Counted from the first letter of the stretch, positions 14,811 through 24,474 are shown. The stretch is DNA of 64,000 nt from G963663315 sp965214205 (GCA_965214205.1 OZ243941.1:186001-250000), one strand, 5' to 3'. Made by a program: numbers and translations. The notes: a model not told the origin generated them from the sequence alone.

Positions 14811-16605
14811 GGTACCGGCGCGCGACATCCTGTTCGCGATTGAGCATCTGGCTGATCTGGAAGGCGTGAACAGCCTGCCGGGTTACGGGGACGCGACGCC
14901 GGACGCGGTCAACGCCATTGTAGTCGAAGCCGGAAAACTGGCCGAGGAAGCGCTGGACCCGCTCAACCGGGTCGGCGACCAGCAGGGGGCCAGGCTGGAA
15001 AACGGCGAGGTGCGCACGCCGGACGGCTGGGTGGAAGCGTATCAGCAGTTCATCGAAGGCGGCTGGAACGGCCTGGCGTTCGACCCCGAGCGCGGCGGCA
15101 TGGGCCTGCCCTGGCTGGTGGCCACCGCGGTCCAGGAAATCTGGCACTCGTCGAACATGGCGTTTTCACTCTGTACGCTGCTGACCCAGGGCGCCATCGA
15201 AGCCATCAACCTGCACGGTTCCAGTCAACAGAAGGACATTTTTCTTGAGAACCTGATCCACGGCAACTGGTCCGGCACGATGAACCTGACCGAACCACAG
15301 GCCGGCTCCGACCTGGCGCTGGTCAAGACCACGGCGACCCCGGCCCCGGACGGCAACCATTACCTGCTCAACGGCCAGAAGATATTCATCACCTACGGCG
15401 ACCATGACCTGACCGACAATATCATCCATCTGGTCCTGGCGCGCACTCCCGGAGCGCCGCCCGGCGTGAAGGGGATTTCGCTGTTCATCGTGCCCAAGTA
15501 CCTGCCGGACGAGAACGGCAACTGGACCGTGCGGAATGATGTCGAAACCATTTCCCTGGAGCATAAACTCGGCATTCATGGCAGCCCGACCGCGGTCCTG
15601 GGCTACGGAACCGGCCTGTACCGCGACCCCGCGGGCGCGGTCGGTTATCTGGTCGGAGAGGAGAATCAGGGCATGGTTTATATGTTCACGATGATGAACA
15701 TTGCCCGGCTGGCGGTCGGTCTGGAGGGCAACGGCGTGGCCGAGCGAGCCTATCAGCAGGCGGTCTGGTTCGCCGGTGAACGGGTGCAGGGTACCGCCAT
15801 CGAGAATCCCGGCGGCGGGCGGGTGAAGATCATCCAGCATCCCGATGTCAAGCGCATGCTGATGCTGCAGAAATGCCGAATCGAGGGGTTGCGTTCGCTG
15901 GGGCTGCTGCTGGGCGGCTCATTCGACAAGGTACTCCGCTCCGCCGATCCGCAGGCGAGGGAATTCGCCCAGGCCATGGTCGATATACTGACTCCGATAG
16001 TCAAGGGCTATATGACGGAAATGGGCCTCGAGAACGTGTCGCTGGCCTTGCAGGTACACGGCGGCATGGGATTCATCGAGGAAACCGGCGCGGCGCAGTA
16101 TTACCGCGACCAGCGCATCACCCCGATTTATGAAGGCACCAACGGCATCCAGGCGCTGGACCTGATCGGCCGCAAGCTGATACGCGACAACGGCCAGACC
16201 GCGCGCAGAGTAATTGACCATATCCGCGGCGATATGTCGAATGTGCGCCAACCCGAATTGAAGGACCTGCATGACCGAACCCTGTCCGCTCTGGACGATC
16301 TGGAGGCGGTCATGAAAACCGTGCTGTCGATGGCGACGGATGACATGCGCCAGCCCGGCTCCATCGCCGATCCGTATCTGCGGCTGTGGGGCGTTGTGTG
16401 CTGCGGCTGGCAACTGGCGCGGGCGGCTTCCGTAGCGATGACGCTGGACCCGGACAGTGACCCCTTCTACGCAGCCAAGATCGAGACCGCCCGTTTCTAT
16501 TTCGCTTACGAGATGCCGAAAGCGGCCTGTTATCGGGACATTATTACAGACGCGGCGGGGCTTGTCGCGCGGATGGACAGCGGGCTGTTCGAGACAATAC
16601 AGTAA
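14797..16605 (+). CDS. Acyl-CoA dehydrogenase (DmdC-type, long form)
   Basis: 602 residues, the length of the long acyl-CoA dehydrogenases that include 3-methylmercaptopropionyl-CoA dehydrogenase DmdC. It has a FAD-binding core: NWSGTMNLTEPQAGSDLALVKTTA, KIFITYGDHDLTDNIIHLVLAR, ISLEHKLGIHGSPTAVLGYG, the HGGMGFIEETGAAQYYRDQRI helix and the catalytic-base region ITPIYEGTNGIQALDLIGRKL. An extra C-terminal helical domain follows. DmdC itself acts in DMSP demethylation, but no other dmd gene is in view, so a short- or branched-chain acyl-CoA substrate matching the IcmF context is equally likely. Confidence 0.88.
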   Translation: MSQYKVPARDILFAIEHLADLEGVNSLPGYGDATPDAVNAIVVEAGKLAEEALDPLNRVGDQQGARLENGEVRTPDGWVEAYQQFIEGGWNGLAFDPERGGMGLPWLVATAVQEIWHSSNMAFSLCTLLTQGAIEAINLHGSSQQKDIFLENLIHGNWSGTMNLTEPQAGSDLALVKTTATPAPDGNHYLLNGQKIFITYGDHDLTDNIIHLVLARTPGAPPGVKGISLFIVPKYLPDENGNWTVRNDVETISLEHKLGIHGSPTAVLGYGTGLYRDPAGAVGYLVGEENQGMVYMFTMMNIARLAVGLEGNGVAERAYQQAVWFAGERVQGTAIENPGGGRVKIIQHPDVKRMLMLQKCRIEGLRSLGLLLGGSFDKVLRSADPQAREFAQAMVDILTPIVKGYMTEMGLENVSLALQVHGGMGFIEETGAAQYYRDQRITPIYEGTNGIQALDLIGRKLIRDNGQTARRVIDHIRGDMSNVRQPELKDLHDRTLSALDDLEAVMKTVLSMATDDMRQPGSIADPYLRLWGVVCCGWQLARAASVAMTLDPDSDPFYAAKIETARFYFAYEMPKAACYRDIITDAAGLVARMDSGLFETIQ

Positions 16606-16620
16606 GCGGGGCGGCTGACA

Positions 16621-17682
16621 ATGCGAAAATTCCCCGAGGCAGTCGGGTTCGAGGCGCCGATCATCCAGGCGCCGATGGCGGGGTCGAACGGCTCCGCGCT
16701 GGCGGTCGCGGTCTGTCGGGCCGGGGGACTGGGTTCATTGCCGTGCGCCCTGCTGGACGCCGAACAGATCCTGGAGGAAGTCGCCGCTATCCGCTCGCAT
16801 ACAGACCAACCCTTCAACCTGAACTTCTTCTGCCACCGGCAGCCGCAGGTCGACCGTAGCCGGCTCGAGGACTGGCATCATGCCCTCGCCCCTTTCTACC
16901 GGGAAAGAGGATTGCCGGTACCGGACATAGCCGACGCCGGGGCGCCTTCGGGACGCAACCCTTTCGACCGGGAAATGTGTGATCTGGTCGAACAGGCGCG
17001 TCCGCCGGTGGTCAGTTTTCACTTCGGCCTGCCGGAAGACGACCTGTACGACCGGGTGCGGGCGTTGGAATGCCGGGTACTGTGTTCGGCGACCACGGTG
17101 GAAGAAGCGGTCTTTCTGGAATCGAAAGGCGTGGACGCGGTCATCGCCCAGGGAGTCGAGGCGGGCGGGCACCGCGGCATGTTTCTGGAACGGGACATCC
17201 ACAACCAACCCGGCGCTCTGGCGCTGGTCCCGCAGATTGTCGACGCCGTTTCCATCCCGGTAATCGCGGCGGGCGGCATCGGCGACAACCGGGGAATCGC
17301 GGCCAGCCTGGAGCTTGGGGCCGATTGCGTCCAGATCGGGTCGCTATTCCTGTTTTGCCGGGAGGCGTTGACCTCTCAACTCCACCTCGAAGCGTTGAAC
17401 AGGGCCGCCGATCATAATACCGCGCTGACCAATCTGTTCACCGGCAGACCGGCCCGGGGCATCGTCAACCGTCTGATGCGGGAAATCGGCCCGATGAGCG
17501 ATTCGGCGCCGCCCTTCCCTCTCGCGGGCGCGGCGCTGGCCGCCCTCAAGGCGGACGCGGAAGCCGGGGCGAGCAGTGACTTTACGCCGTTATGGGCCGG
17601 ACAGGCCGCGACGATGGGAAAACCATATCTGGGGATGTCGGCGACCGATGTGGTCCGCAAATTGATCGAACCGTTGTCTTAA
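16621..17682 (+). CDS. Nitronate monooxygenase family protein
   Basis: 353-residue FMN barrel enzyme of the 2-nitropropane dioxygenase family, which oxidises alkyl nitronates such as propionate 3-nitronate. Seen: PIIQAPMAGSNGSALAVAVCRAGGLGSLPCA at the N-terminus, QGVEAGGHRG with the catalytic His, IPVIAAGGIGD and GADCVQIGSLFL for the phosphate of FMN. It starts 15 bases after the dehydrogenase gene and shares its strand, so it is probably in the LiuR-like operon. Some family members are enoyl reductases; substrate cannot be fixed from sequence. Confidence 0.88.
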   Translation: MRKFPEAVGFEAPIIQAPMAGSNGSALAVAVCRAGGLGSLPCALLDAEQILEEVAAIRSHTDQPFNLNFFCHRQPQVDRSRLEDWHHALAPFYRERGLPVPDIADAGAPSGRNPFDREMCDLVEQARPPVVSFHFGLPEDDLYDRVRALECRVLCSATTVEEAVFLESKGVDAVIAQGVEAGGHRGMFLERDIHNQPGALALVPQIVDAVSIPVIAAGGIGDNRGIAASLELGADCVQIGSLFLFCREALTSQLHLEALNRAADHNTALTNLFTGRPARGIVNRLMREIGPMSDSAPPFPLAGAALAALKADAEAGASSDFTPLWAGQAATMGKPYLGMSATDVVRKLIEPLS

Positions 17683-17698
17683 GAAAGACGAGCGCCGG

Positions 17699-18058
17699 TC
17701 AACCGCCGATCAATATCGAGATCAGGTTCGCCAGACCGCGAGCGAACTCGCTTTCCAGCGGGAAGGAAAGCATCCCCAGCACCGAATAACCCAGCAGCCA
17801 GGGCATCAGGTAAAAGCGGATCATATAGAAAAACCAGGCCACATACAGGGGTATCAGTGGGCTAATCAGAAAAGCGGGAGTAATCGGGGCAAACAGTTTC
17901 AGGATTGGATTGGTGTACTTGACGAATACGCGCATGAAAAAGAAGGAGCTGTCCTCGCGCAGGAAGATACTCATCCCGAAACGGCCGATCAGGGTCCACA
18001 TGATCATGCCCATGATGTAATCAAAGGTTAATACCCAGGCCGGAAAAGCGCTGTACAT
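17699..18058 (-). CDS. Small integral membrane protein, YggT-like
   Basis: 119 residues from ATG 18058, with hydrophobic segments around 4-20, 50-70, 72-92 and near the C-terminus. The pattern TNPILKLFAPITPAFLISPLIPLYVAWFFYMIRFYL recalls YggT-family proteins. The frame is open to 18106, but that start would overlap the symporter terminator at 18088-18115, so 18058 is chosen. It converges with the nitronate monooxygenase gene, 16 bases apart. Function unknown. Confidence 0.6.
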   Translation of the reverse strand: MYSAFPAWVLTFDYIMGMIMWTLIGRFGMSIFLREDSSFFFMRVFVKYTNPILKLFAPITPAFLISPLIPLYVAWFFYMIRFYLMPWLLGYSVLGMLSFPLESEFARGLANLISILIGG

Positions 18059-18087
18059 ATTCAGGTTGTCGAGGTCGGGTTCAGTAC

Positions 18088-18115
18088 AAAAAAATGCCGG
18101 GGACAAGCCCCGGCA
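18088..18115 (-). terminator. Intrinsic terminator of the symporter operon
   Basis: Minus strand: perfect 8-bp stem TGCCGGGG/CCCCGGCA, five-base loop, then T7. It is 39 bases past the symporter stop. Confidence 0.93.
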
Positions 18116-18153
18116 TAATCATAACCGAAAAACAATTTTTCAGTAATTCAACG

Positions 18154-19968
18154 TCAGTGGGAAGAACCCAGTATGGTTTTGCCCGCAGGCACACGGATTT
18201 CATCCACCATGGCCTGGGTTTCGGCGTCGGGTTCCTCGGTCATCAGAGAAACCACGATCATCGCAATCAGGCTCACCGGCATACCGATAATTCCGAATCG
18301 CAGATGGTCGATACCAACCCACGGATCCATGCCAGCAAACCGAACCATATACAGATACCAGGTTCCGGCGAGGAAACCGAATACCATACCGGCGATGGCT
18401 CCGGCCCGGTTGGCCCGCTTCCACCAGATACCCAGAACGATCGGGAAGAACAGCCCGGAACAGGCAAAGTCGAATGCCCATGCCACCGCCCCGAGGATAC
18501 TGGTGAGTTTCAGACTCGCTACAAAGGCGCCCGCGGCTCCGATCACCAACAACAAAACCCGCGCCACTAACAGGCGCTTCCTGGTTTCCGCAGCCGGATC
18601 GATGATTTTGTAGTACAAATCATGAGACAGGGCGTTTGCAATCGCCAGCAGCAAACCATCTGCCGTTGACATCGCCGCCGCCATACCGCCCGCAGCGACC
18701 AGACCGGATATTACATACGGTAGTCCGGCAATTTCCGGGGTGGCCAGCACGACAATGTCGCCGCGCATGAAGAACTCGTTGAGTTGCAGTATGCCATCTC
18801 CGTTGCCGTCGATCACCTGCAGGAAGCCAACGCTGCTCCACTTCTGCACCCATTCCAGCGCATTCACCTCGGTGATCGCCTTGCCGATGATCCCGGTTGC
18901 CAGCTCAGGGTTAAGCAACTGCAACTTGGTAAACGTCGCCAGCGCCGGAGCGGTGAAATACAGCAGGAAAATGAAGAACAGGGACCATGCGACCGACTGT
19001 CTGGCCGATTTGACGGAAGGAGTCGTGAAGTAGCGCATCAGGATGTGCGGCAATGACGCCGTACCGGCCATCATGCACAGGACCAGGGTGACGAACTTCC
19101 AACTGTCGCCGGCGGCGGCGAACGGAACGCTCAACGCCTTCAGACCGGCTTTCGCGCCAGCAACCGCCTCCAGAGTACCGAGGCCGTGCATCGCCTCGAG
19201 CTCGGTGATCTTCATCACCGCGTCTCCATAAACCAGTTGCGGAATCACTCCGAAGCCCTGTTTGTTGGACATCCAGAATACCGGTACCAGATAGGCGATA
19301 ATCAACACGATGTACTGCGCGACCTGGGTCCAGGTTACCGCGCGCATGCCGCCAAGCATCGAACACAGCAGGATACCCAGCAGTCCGAACCAGACCCCGA
19401 CCTCGAATGGAATCTGAAGGGCGCGAGAGGCGATGGTTCCGGTAGCGTTGATCTGCGCGGTCACATAAGTGAAGGACGCGACCACCAGCACCACCACGGC
19501 ACAGAAGCGGGCGAGATTGCCGCCATAGCGTGTGCCGATGAAATCCGGCACCGTGTAGCAGCCGAACTTGCGCAGGTAAGGCGCCATCAGTGAAGCGACC
19601 AGTACATAACCGCCGGTCCAGCCGACCACGAACGCCAGATAGCCATGTCCGCCGAAGTAGATACCCCCGGCCATAGCGACGAACGAAGCGCCCGACATCC
19701 AGTCCGCGGCGGTAGCCATACCGTTGAACACGGTGGGCACCTGACGACCGGCGACATAGTATGTGTCCACCTGCATGGTGCGGGACAACCAGCCAATCGC
19801 GGCGTAGATCAGGACGGTGAAAGCGACGAACAGGATACCGATGGTATCCGCCGCCATGCCCATTTGCTCGAACACGGCCATGATCAGGATGAATACCAGG
19901 AAGCCCCCGGTATACAGCCCGTAGATTTTAGGCAGGTTCTCAATAAAGTTGTCTTTCATTCCTTTCAT
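18154..19968 (-). CDS. Sodium:solute symporter, large subunit, with EF-hand-like loop
   Basis: 604 residues, about 13 membrane segments, of the sodium:solute symporter family (the VC_2705/ActP-like branch that pairs with a DUF4212 subunit). Sodium-site and family motifs are visible: DTYYVAGRQVPTVFNGMATAADWMSGASFVAMAG and GLVAAGGMAAAMSTADGLLLAIANALSHDL. A loop near residue 385 reads DGNGDGILQLNE, a canonical EF-hand calcium loop. The frame is open to 20004, but ATG 19968 follows a GGAGG by nine bases and lies just after the stop of the small subunit. The solute, perhaps a short carboxylate, is unknown. Confidence 0.9.
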   Translation of the reverse strand: MKGMKDNFIENLPKIYGLYTGGFLVFILIMAVFEQMGMAADTIGILFVAFTVLIYAAIGWLSRTMQVDTYYVAGRQVPTVFNGMATAADWMSGASFVAMAGGIYFGGHGYLAFVVGWTGGYVLVASLMAPYLRKFGCYTVPDFIGTRYGGNLARFCAVVVLVVASFTYVTAQINATGTIASRALQIPFEVGVWFGLLGILLCSMLGGMRAVTWTQVAQYIVLIIAYLVPVFWMSNKQGFGVIPQLVYGDAVMKITELEAMHGLGTLEAVAGAKAGLKALSVPFAAAGDSWKFVTLVLCMMAGTASLPHILMRYFTTPSVKSARQSVAWSLFFIFLLYFTAPALATFTKLQLLNPELATGIIGKAITEVNALEWVQKWSSVGFLQVIDGNGDGILQLNEFFMRGDIVVLATPEIAGLPYVISGLVAAGGMAAAMSTADGLLLAIANALSHDLYYKIIDPAAETRKRLLVARVLLLVIGAAGAFVASLKLTSILGAVAWAFDFACSGLFFPIVLGIWWKRANRAGAIAGMVFGFLAGTWYLYMVRFAGMDPWVGIDHLRFGIIGMPVSLIAMIVVSLMTEEPDAETQAMVDEIRVPAGKTILGSSH

Positions 19969-19972
19969 TTGC

Positions 19973-20230
19973 TTATTCCTCCGCGAAACCGGTTTCCGAG
20001 TCAATTTTATGCTGTGACCGGGCGAACCAGAAGATCAGTATCACAAAGATGACCTCCGAACCCTGCGCCGCCATGTAGAACCCCAGCGGGAAGCCCATGA
20101 ACGAAACCGCGTTCAGGGCGTCAGCAAACCAGTGTACAGCGAAAGAAAAGACAAACCACAACAATAGAGTGATGATCATCAGACGCTTGGTGCGCGTCCA
20201 ATGCTCCACTCTTTGGCTGGTATCAGTCAT
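19973..20230 (-). CDS. DUF4212 small subunit of the sodium:solute symporter
   Basis: 85 residues with two membrane helices: KRLMIITLLLWFVFSFAVHWF and GFPLGFYMAAQGSEVIFVILIFWFA. This is the standard small partner of this symporter branch and is always placed just upstream of it. GGAGG sits seven bases before the ATG. Its stop is four bases before the large-subunit start, implying coupled translation. Confidence 0.92.
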   Translation of the reverse strand: MTDTSQRVEHWTRTKRLMIITLLLWFVFSFAVHWFADALNAVSFMGFPLGFYMAAQGSEVIFVILIFWFARSQHKIDSETGFAEE

Positions 20231-20362
20231 ATAACCTCCAGATAATGTAATTTAAATTATTGCACTCCGTTAGAGCTATCAAGAATCAGCGCCGATTGCC
20301 CCATGGATTCCCCTCCGATACTAGATAAGACGCGACAAAATTGCAATAGCAGAGACGGCGGC

Positions 20363-21898
20363 TCAAACCTGGTCGGGGGCCAGCTTCAGGTTCAGCATTC
20401 TCAAGGTGGCCTCTATACCGGCGAACACCTGGTTGGCATTGATGCCGCGGGTCCTGATTTTCCGGGTCCCGTCCTGCCAGGTGATGAAGCATTCAACCAG
20501 CGCGCTGGTCTTGCCGCCTTTCGGTATCCGCACCTGATAATCAACCAGCTCGGGAAATTCGAATCCGGTTCCATCCAGGACTTTCTTCGCGGCCACAATA
20601 AAGGCGTCGAAACCGCCATTGCCGGTGCCGGTGGATTTCAGCGTCTTGTCGAACAGGCGCACACTGATACTGACCACGGAGTCGAGCCCCAGCACGCTGG
20701 TAATCGAACAATTCAACAACTCGACCACCTTTTCGTCCCGCGTCTCCAGAACGTCGGCGATGATCAGGGGCAGATCTTCCGGGGTAATACTTTCCTTCGA
20801 ATCGCCCAGTTCGACCACACGCTCAAGCACCTTCATCTGGTTATCCGGCGACAGACTGATGCCCAGTGTTTCCAGGTTCTTCTGCAGGGACGCCTTGCCG
20901 CTCATCTTGCCCAGGGCGTAAGACCGGGTGCGGTTGAAACGGTCCGGGCTGAGACGAGTCTGATACAGGTCGCCTTTCTGGTCGCCATCAGCGTGTATGC
21001 CAGCAGTCTGGGTAAACACGTCAGTACCGATAACCGGGGCATTCCCGGCCACCATTTTCCCGGAGAAATTCTCGACCATCCGGCTGATATTATAGATTTC
21101 GTGCTCCTCGACCCGCAACTGCGCTCCCAGCTTATCCTTCAATACCAGACAGATTTCCGCCAGAGAAGCGTTGCCGGCCCGTTCTCCCAGGCAATTGACC
21201 GTACAATGCACCGAAGCCGCGCCCGCCCGCACAGCCGCCATGCAGTTCGCCGTTCCGAGACCATAATCGTTGTGTGGATGGAAGTCGAGCCTGCAATCGG
21301 GGAAGCGGTTAATCATATCGGAAAAACTGTCATAGACCTCACCCGGAGACATCACGCCGAGCGTATCAGGCAACATGAAATGCTCAATCGGCAAGGATTG
21401 CAGCTGCTTCATCATATCAAAAACATACTGCGGGCTGTCGACATAGCCATTCGACCAGTCCTCGAGGTAGAGGTTGACCATCAACCCCTGGTCAGAAGCG
21501 TATTCGACGGTCCGGGATATCCCGTCAAGATGTTCCGTCAGAGTCTTCCCCAACTGCTCCCTGCAATGCTTTTCACTGCCCTTGGTGAGCAGGTTGATGA
21601 CTTTGCCGCCGACCCCTGAAATCCAGTCCACACTGCGCTTGTGATCGACGAATCCGAGGACTTCGATCTGGTCCAGATAGCCTTTCCGGGCCGCCCATTG
21701 GTTGATGTTCTGCACCGCTTCACGCTCGCCGGCGGATATACCTGCGGAGGCGACTTCGATGCGGTCAATCTTGAGCGAGTCAAGCAGCGCGCGGGCAATG
21801 CTTTCTTTTTCAGAACGGGAAAACGAGACGCCTTGCGTCTGCTCGCCATCGCGCAGGGTTACATCGACAATTTTGACAGCGGGATTGGATGTTTGCAT
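20363..21898 (-). CDS. cimA: (R)-citramalate synthase, Leptospira type
   Basis: 511 residues. It condenses pyruvate and acetyl-CoA to citramalate, the threonine-independent entry to isoleucine. The catalytic barrel shows VDVTLRDGEQTQGVSFS, VNLYLEDWSNGYVDSP, DFHPHNDYGLGTAN and NCLGERAGNASL; the C-terminal regulatory domain (about 390-511) has TGTGNGGFDAF and YQVRIPKGGKTSALVE. LEDWSNG and the overall pattern are closest to the Leptospira enzyme as I recall it, rather than to LeuA. The 132 bases downstream hold no gene. Confidence 0.85.
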   Translation of the reverse strand: MQTSNPAVKIVDVTLRDGEQTQGVSFSRSEKESIARALLDSLKIDRIEVASAGISAGEREAVQNINQWAARKGYLDQIEVLGFVDHKRSVDWISGVGGKVINLLTKGSEKHCREQLGKTLTEHLDGISRTVEYASDQGLMVNLYLEDWSNGYVDSPQYVFDMMKQLQSLPIEHFMLPDTLGVMSPGEVYDSFSDMINRFPDCRLDFHPHNDYGLGTANCMAAVRAGAASVHCTVNCLGERAGNASLAEICLVLKDKLGAQLRVEEHEIYNISRMVENFSGKMVAGNAPVIGTDVFTQTAGIHADGDQKGDLYQTRLSPDRFNRTRSYALGKMSGKASLQKNLETLGISLSPDNQMKVLERVVELGDSKESITPEDLPLIIADVLETRDEKVVELLNCSITSVLGLDSVVSISVRLFDKTLKSTGTGNGGFDAFIVAAKKVLDGTGFEFPELVDYQVRIPKGGKTSALVECFITWQDGTRKIRTRGINANQVFAGIEATLRMLNLKLAPDQV

Positions 21899-22163
21899 GG
21901 TTAGAGTAAGTAATCGCAGAAAAACCGGGTATTATCAACCGTATGCGTTGGCATGTCTATCACTAAAAACGGGGCATACGCCGCGTATATTAAAAGCCGG
22001 TTTCGGGTGCATCTGCCTCTTGATATTCATGGCAGCATCCATAATAATCAGCGTTAATAAAAAACCGGCGGCTGGTGCGCTACAATCCAAGAGAGCTTAT
22101 GCTCCGCGCACCACCCCCGCCAACCTTATTCTCGCTCCAGTACTCTGGTATTCAAGGACGATA

Positions 22164-22814
22164 ATGCCAAAAAGATTTGCCATTCTTATTGACGCTGGAT
22201 TTCTAAAGCGGAAACTAGGTTCTCAACAAGACCCCATGACAACCACACAGGTTGTCGAATTCACTGACAAGATCATCAATCGTCCTGAACTGTCGGGTAA
22301 CGAATTACATCGTATCTATTACTACGATGCCGAACCTATGACAGGCAAAAAACCCAAGCCGTTGACTGGTAGTAAAGGTAATTGGGAGTTGTACGATTTT
22401 TCAGCAACCGATTTGTATAAATCGAATATGGCATTGCTGGATGAGCTAAAGAAAAAATCTTACTTTGCCGTCCGATTAGGTGCAGTAAGTTTTCGTGGCT
22501 GGTTGGTCAAGCCACAAAAATTACACCCCGGTGGAAATCAAACGAACCTGACCGTGAAATCCGACGACCTGATCCCCAATATCCAGCAAAAAGGCGTAGA
22601 CATGCGTATTGGTCTGGATATATCAGCGCTTACATTAAAAAAGCATGTAGACATAATTTCGCTGATAACTGGTGATTCCGACTTCATACCAGCGCTGAAG
22701 TTTGCACGCCGTGAGGGCAAGCAAATCTTTCTGTATTCATTAGGAAACAGTATCCTCCCGGAAGTCTATGCCCACACTGATATTTGTGTCGAAGAAACTC
22801 ACGACAATCTATAG
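22164..22814 (+). CDS. NYN-domain (PIN-like) protein
   Basis: 216 residues. The N-terminal RFAILIDAGFL and C-terminal GLDISALTLKKHVDIISLITGDSDFIPALKFARREGKQIFLYSLGN carry the spaced aspartates of NYN domains, a PIN-like nuclease fold associated with RNA processing. ATG 22164 has AGGA six bases upstream and gives the family-like N-terminus; the frame is open upstream to 21702 but that part looks random and overlaps cimA. No partner gene is adjacent. The 265 bases upstream and 52 downstream hold nothing recognisable. Confidence 0.82.
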   Translation: MPKRFAILIDAGFLKRKLGSQQDPMTTTQVVEFTDKIINRPELSGNELHRIYYYDAEPMTGKKPKPLTGSKGNWELYDFSATDLYKSNMALLDELKKKSYFAVRLGAVSFRGWLVKPQKLHPGGNQTNLTVKSDDLIPNIQQKGVDMRIGLDISALTLKKHVDIISLITGDSDFIPALKFARREGKQIFLYSLGNSILPEVYAHTDICVEETHDNL

Positions 22815-22866
22815 CGCTGTCCCAGCATATATTTATAACGATCCTGAGGTCTTCATTCCCACCTGT

Positions 22867-24474
22867 TCAATTGTCGCCGCTGAAATACTCCTTGAATTTT
22901 TCCGGTCCCTGTTCGCCGAACAGACGGTCGCATAACTCCGGCATGCCGGGCATGGTCATTAACTCCTCGCGCCTGTAGAGCAGCGCCAGCCGAGAGCGTC
23001 GGCGCAACAGGTCGGACAATGTGACGACCATTTCATGATCCCGCAAATGATCAATTTCACAAAGACGCAGTCCGGTTCCGGCAATAGCCGGAGCCGCCAG
23101 GGCTGGATTAGCCTCGACCGCATCAAGTATGGCGCTGGCTCCGTGGCCGTAACGCCTCCACAGGCGTTCAGCAAGGGGCTCGCCAGTGTCAGCAGCCCGA
23201 TCATCTGTGATACCGGCCTGCGCGGCCTGCGCCAGAAACGCCGCTCGCGCCACCCTGTCTGGTTCACCGTACCAGCGTGGCGGCTTGCGTGCCAGTGTGA
23301 TCCCCAGCCTGGAGACCTGTTGGCAGATTTCTTCGCCGATGTTGATGCAGTCGGTCAGCTTGCCCCCGAAGATGCTGATTTGCCGTCTCGGACGGTTTAT
23401 CTCCACTACGTGCTTGCGCGAGAGCTGGAGGACATCCATGTCGGTATCGGCGCCTGTAGCAACCACCAGTGGCCGGACTCCGCATCGCTCGGCGATAATG
23501 TCTGATCTCATCAGCGGACGCGGCAGATTCAGTCGGGCATTGATATTGGACAGTATAAAATCCCGGTCCTGATCGGTGACCGCGGTATCGTGCGTATCTA
23601 CGCGGGTATCGGTTGTTCCGATGCAGGTGCGGTTGGCCATTGGGATGGCAAAGAACAAGCGACCATCATCGGCGAAAAAAGTCAGCACCTTGTCGCCCTC
23701 TCCGATGCGGGGGACGATCAGGTGAACGCCCTTTGACAGGATATGCTGGTGCTTCGCCCGGATACCGGCAGTTGCGTTCAATGTATCGACACAGGCTCCG
23801 GCAGCGTTGATCAGCGCCTTGCTGCGAATCTCGAACTTTTGACCGGAAACGCCATCCTTCGCCAGCGCTCGCCACTGCCTGCCCTCATCCCGCAATTCCA
23901 CCGCTTCCACGTAATTAGCGGCCAGACCACCCTGCTCAAGCGCACAACGGATGAACCCGAAAACAAAACGCGCATCGTTATCAAACAGGTAAGCGTCTGA
24001 ATACTCCAGCCCGCCGATACTGTGGCGGGTATCAATGACCGGCTCCACCGCGCCAATAGTAGCGGCGCGCAAATAGCGAGGTGAGCGGGTATATCCCTGC
24101 CCGATCAACCAGTACAACCAGGCTCCGGCCCACAACACAGAAGGGTGATGACGAAAGCCGCGGGAAACCGTAGTCAGGAAGCGAATTTCCCGGACGGCGC
24201 TGGGAAACTGCCGCATCAGGTCATTGCGCGACTTGCACAACTCCGTCACGAGGCCGAGCTCGCAACTTTCCATGTACTTGATGCCACCCCAGATCAGATT
24301 GGATGAATGCTGGCTGGTAAGTCCGGCGAAGTCTCTGCCATCAATCAGTCCAACCTTTACGCCTCGAGCCGCCAGTGACGCGGCGCACACGGCGCCATTG
24401 ATCCCCCCGCCAACAATCAGGACATCCAGAAAGTTGCGCGACAGCGCATCCAGATTTTGTTCACGCAGTGACAC
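22867..24474 (-). CDS. glpD: Glycerol-3-phosphate dehydrogenase (FAD)
   Basis: 535 residues from GTG 24474. It oxidises glycerol 3-phosphate to dihydroxyacetone phosphate at the membrane. Visible: FAD motif DVLIVGGGINGAVCAASLAARGVKVGLID, SSNLIWGGIKYME, INAAGACVD, FFAIPMANRTCIGTTDT and SIFGGKLTDCINIGEE. The frame is open to 24660, but that would overlap the DUF2160 gene and give a sequence unlike the family; GTG 24474 lies 37 bases after that gene and just before the FAD domain. It is last in the glycerol operon. Confidence 0.92.
   Translation of the reverse strand: MSLREQNLDALSRNFLDVLIVGGGINGAVCAASLAARGVKVGLIDGRDFAGLTSQHSSNLIWGGIKYMESCELGLVTELCKSRNDLMRQFPSAVREIRFLTTVSRGFRHHPSVLWAGAWLYWLIGQGYTRSPRYLRAATIGAVEPVIDTRHSIGGLEYSDAYLFDNDARFVFGFIRCALEQGGLAANYVEAVELRDEGRQWRALAKDGVSGQKFEIRSKALINAAGACVDTLNATAGIRAKHQHILSKGVHLIVPRIGEGDKVLTFFADDGRLFFAIPMANRTCIGTTDTRVDTHDTAVTDQDRDFILSNINARLNLPRPLMRSDIIAERCGVRPLVVATGADTDMDVLQLSRKHVVEINRPRRQISIFGGKLTDCINIGEEICQQVSRLGITLARKPPRWYGEPDRVARAAFLAQAAQAGITDDRAADTGEPLAERLWRRYGHGASAILDAVEANPALAAPAIAGTGLRLCEIDHLRDHEMVVTLSDLLRRRSRLALLYRREELMTMPGMPELCDRLFGEQGPEKFKEYFSGDN

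Noticed and set aside
20303..21619. 438-codon open frame on the plus strand
   Set aside because: Antisense shadow of the citramalate synthase gene.
21702..22163. Long upstream extension of the NYN gene frame
   Set aside because: It overlaps cimA on the other strand and its composition is not protein-like; ATG 22164 has a ribosome-binding site and gives the domain start.
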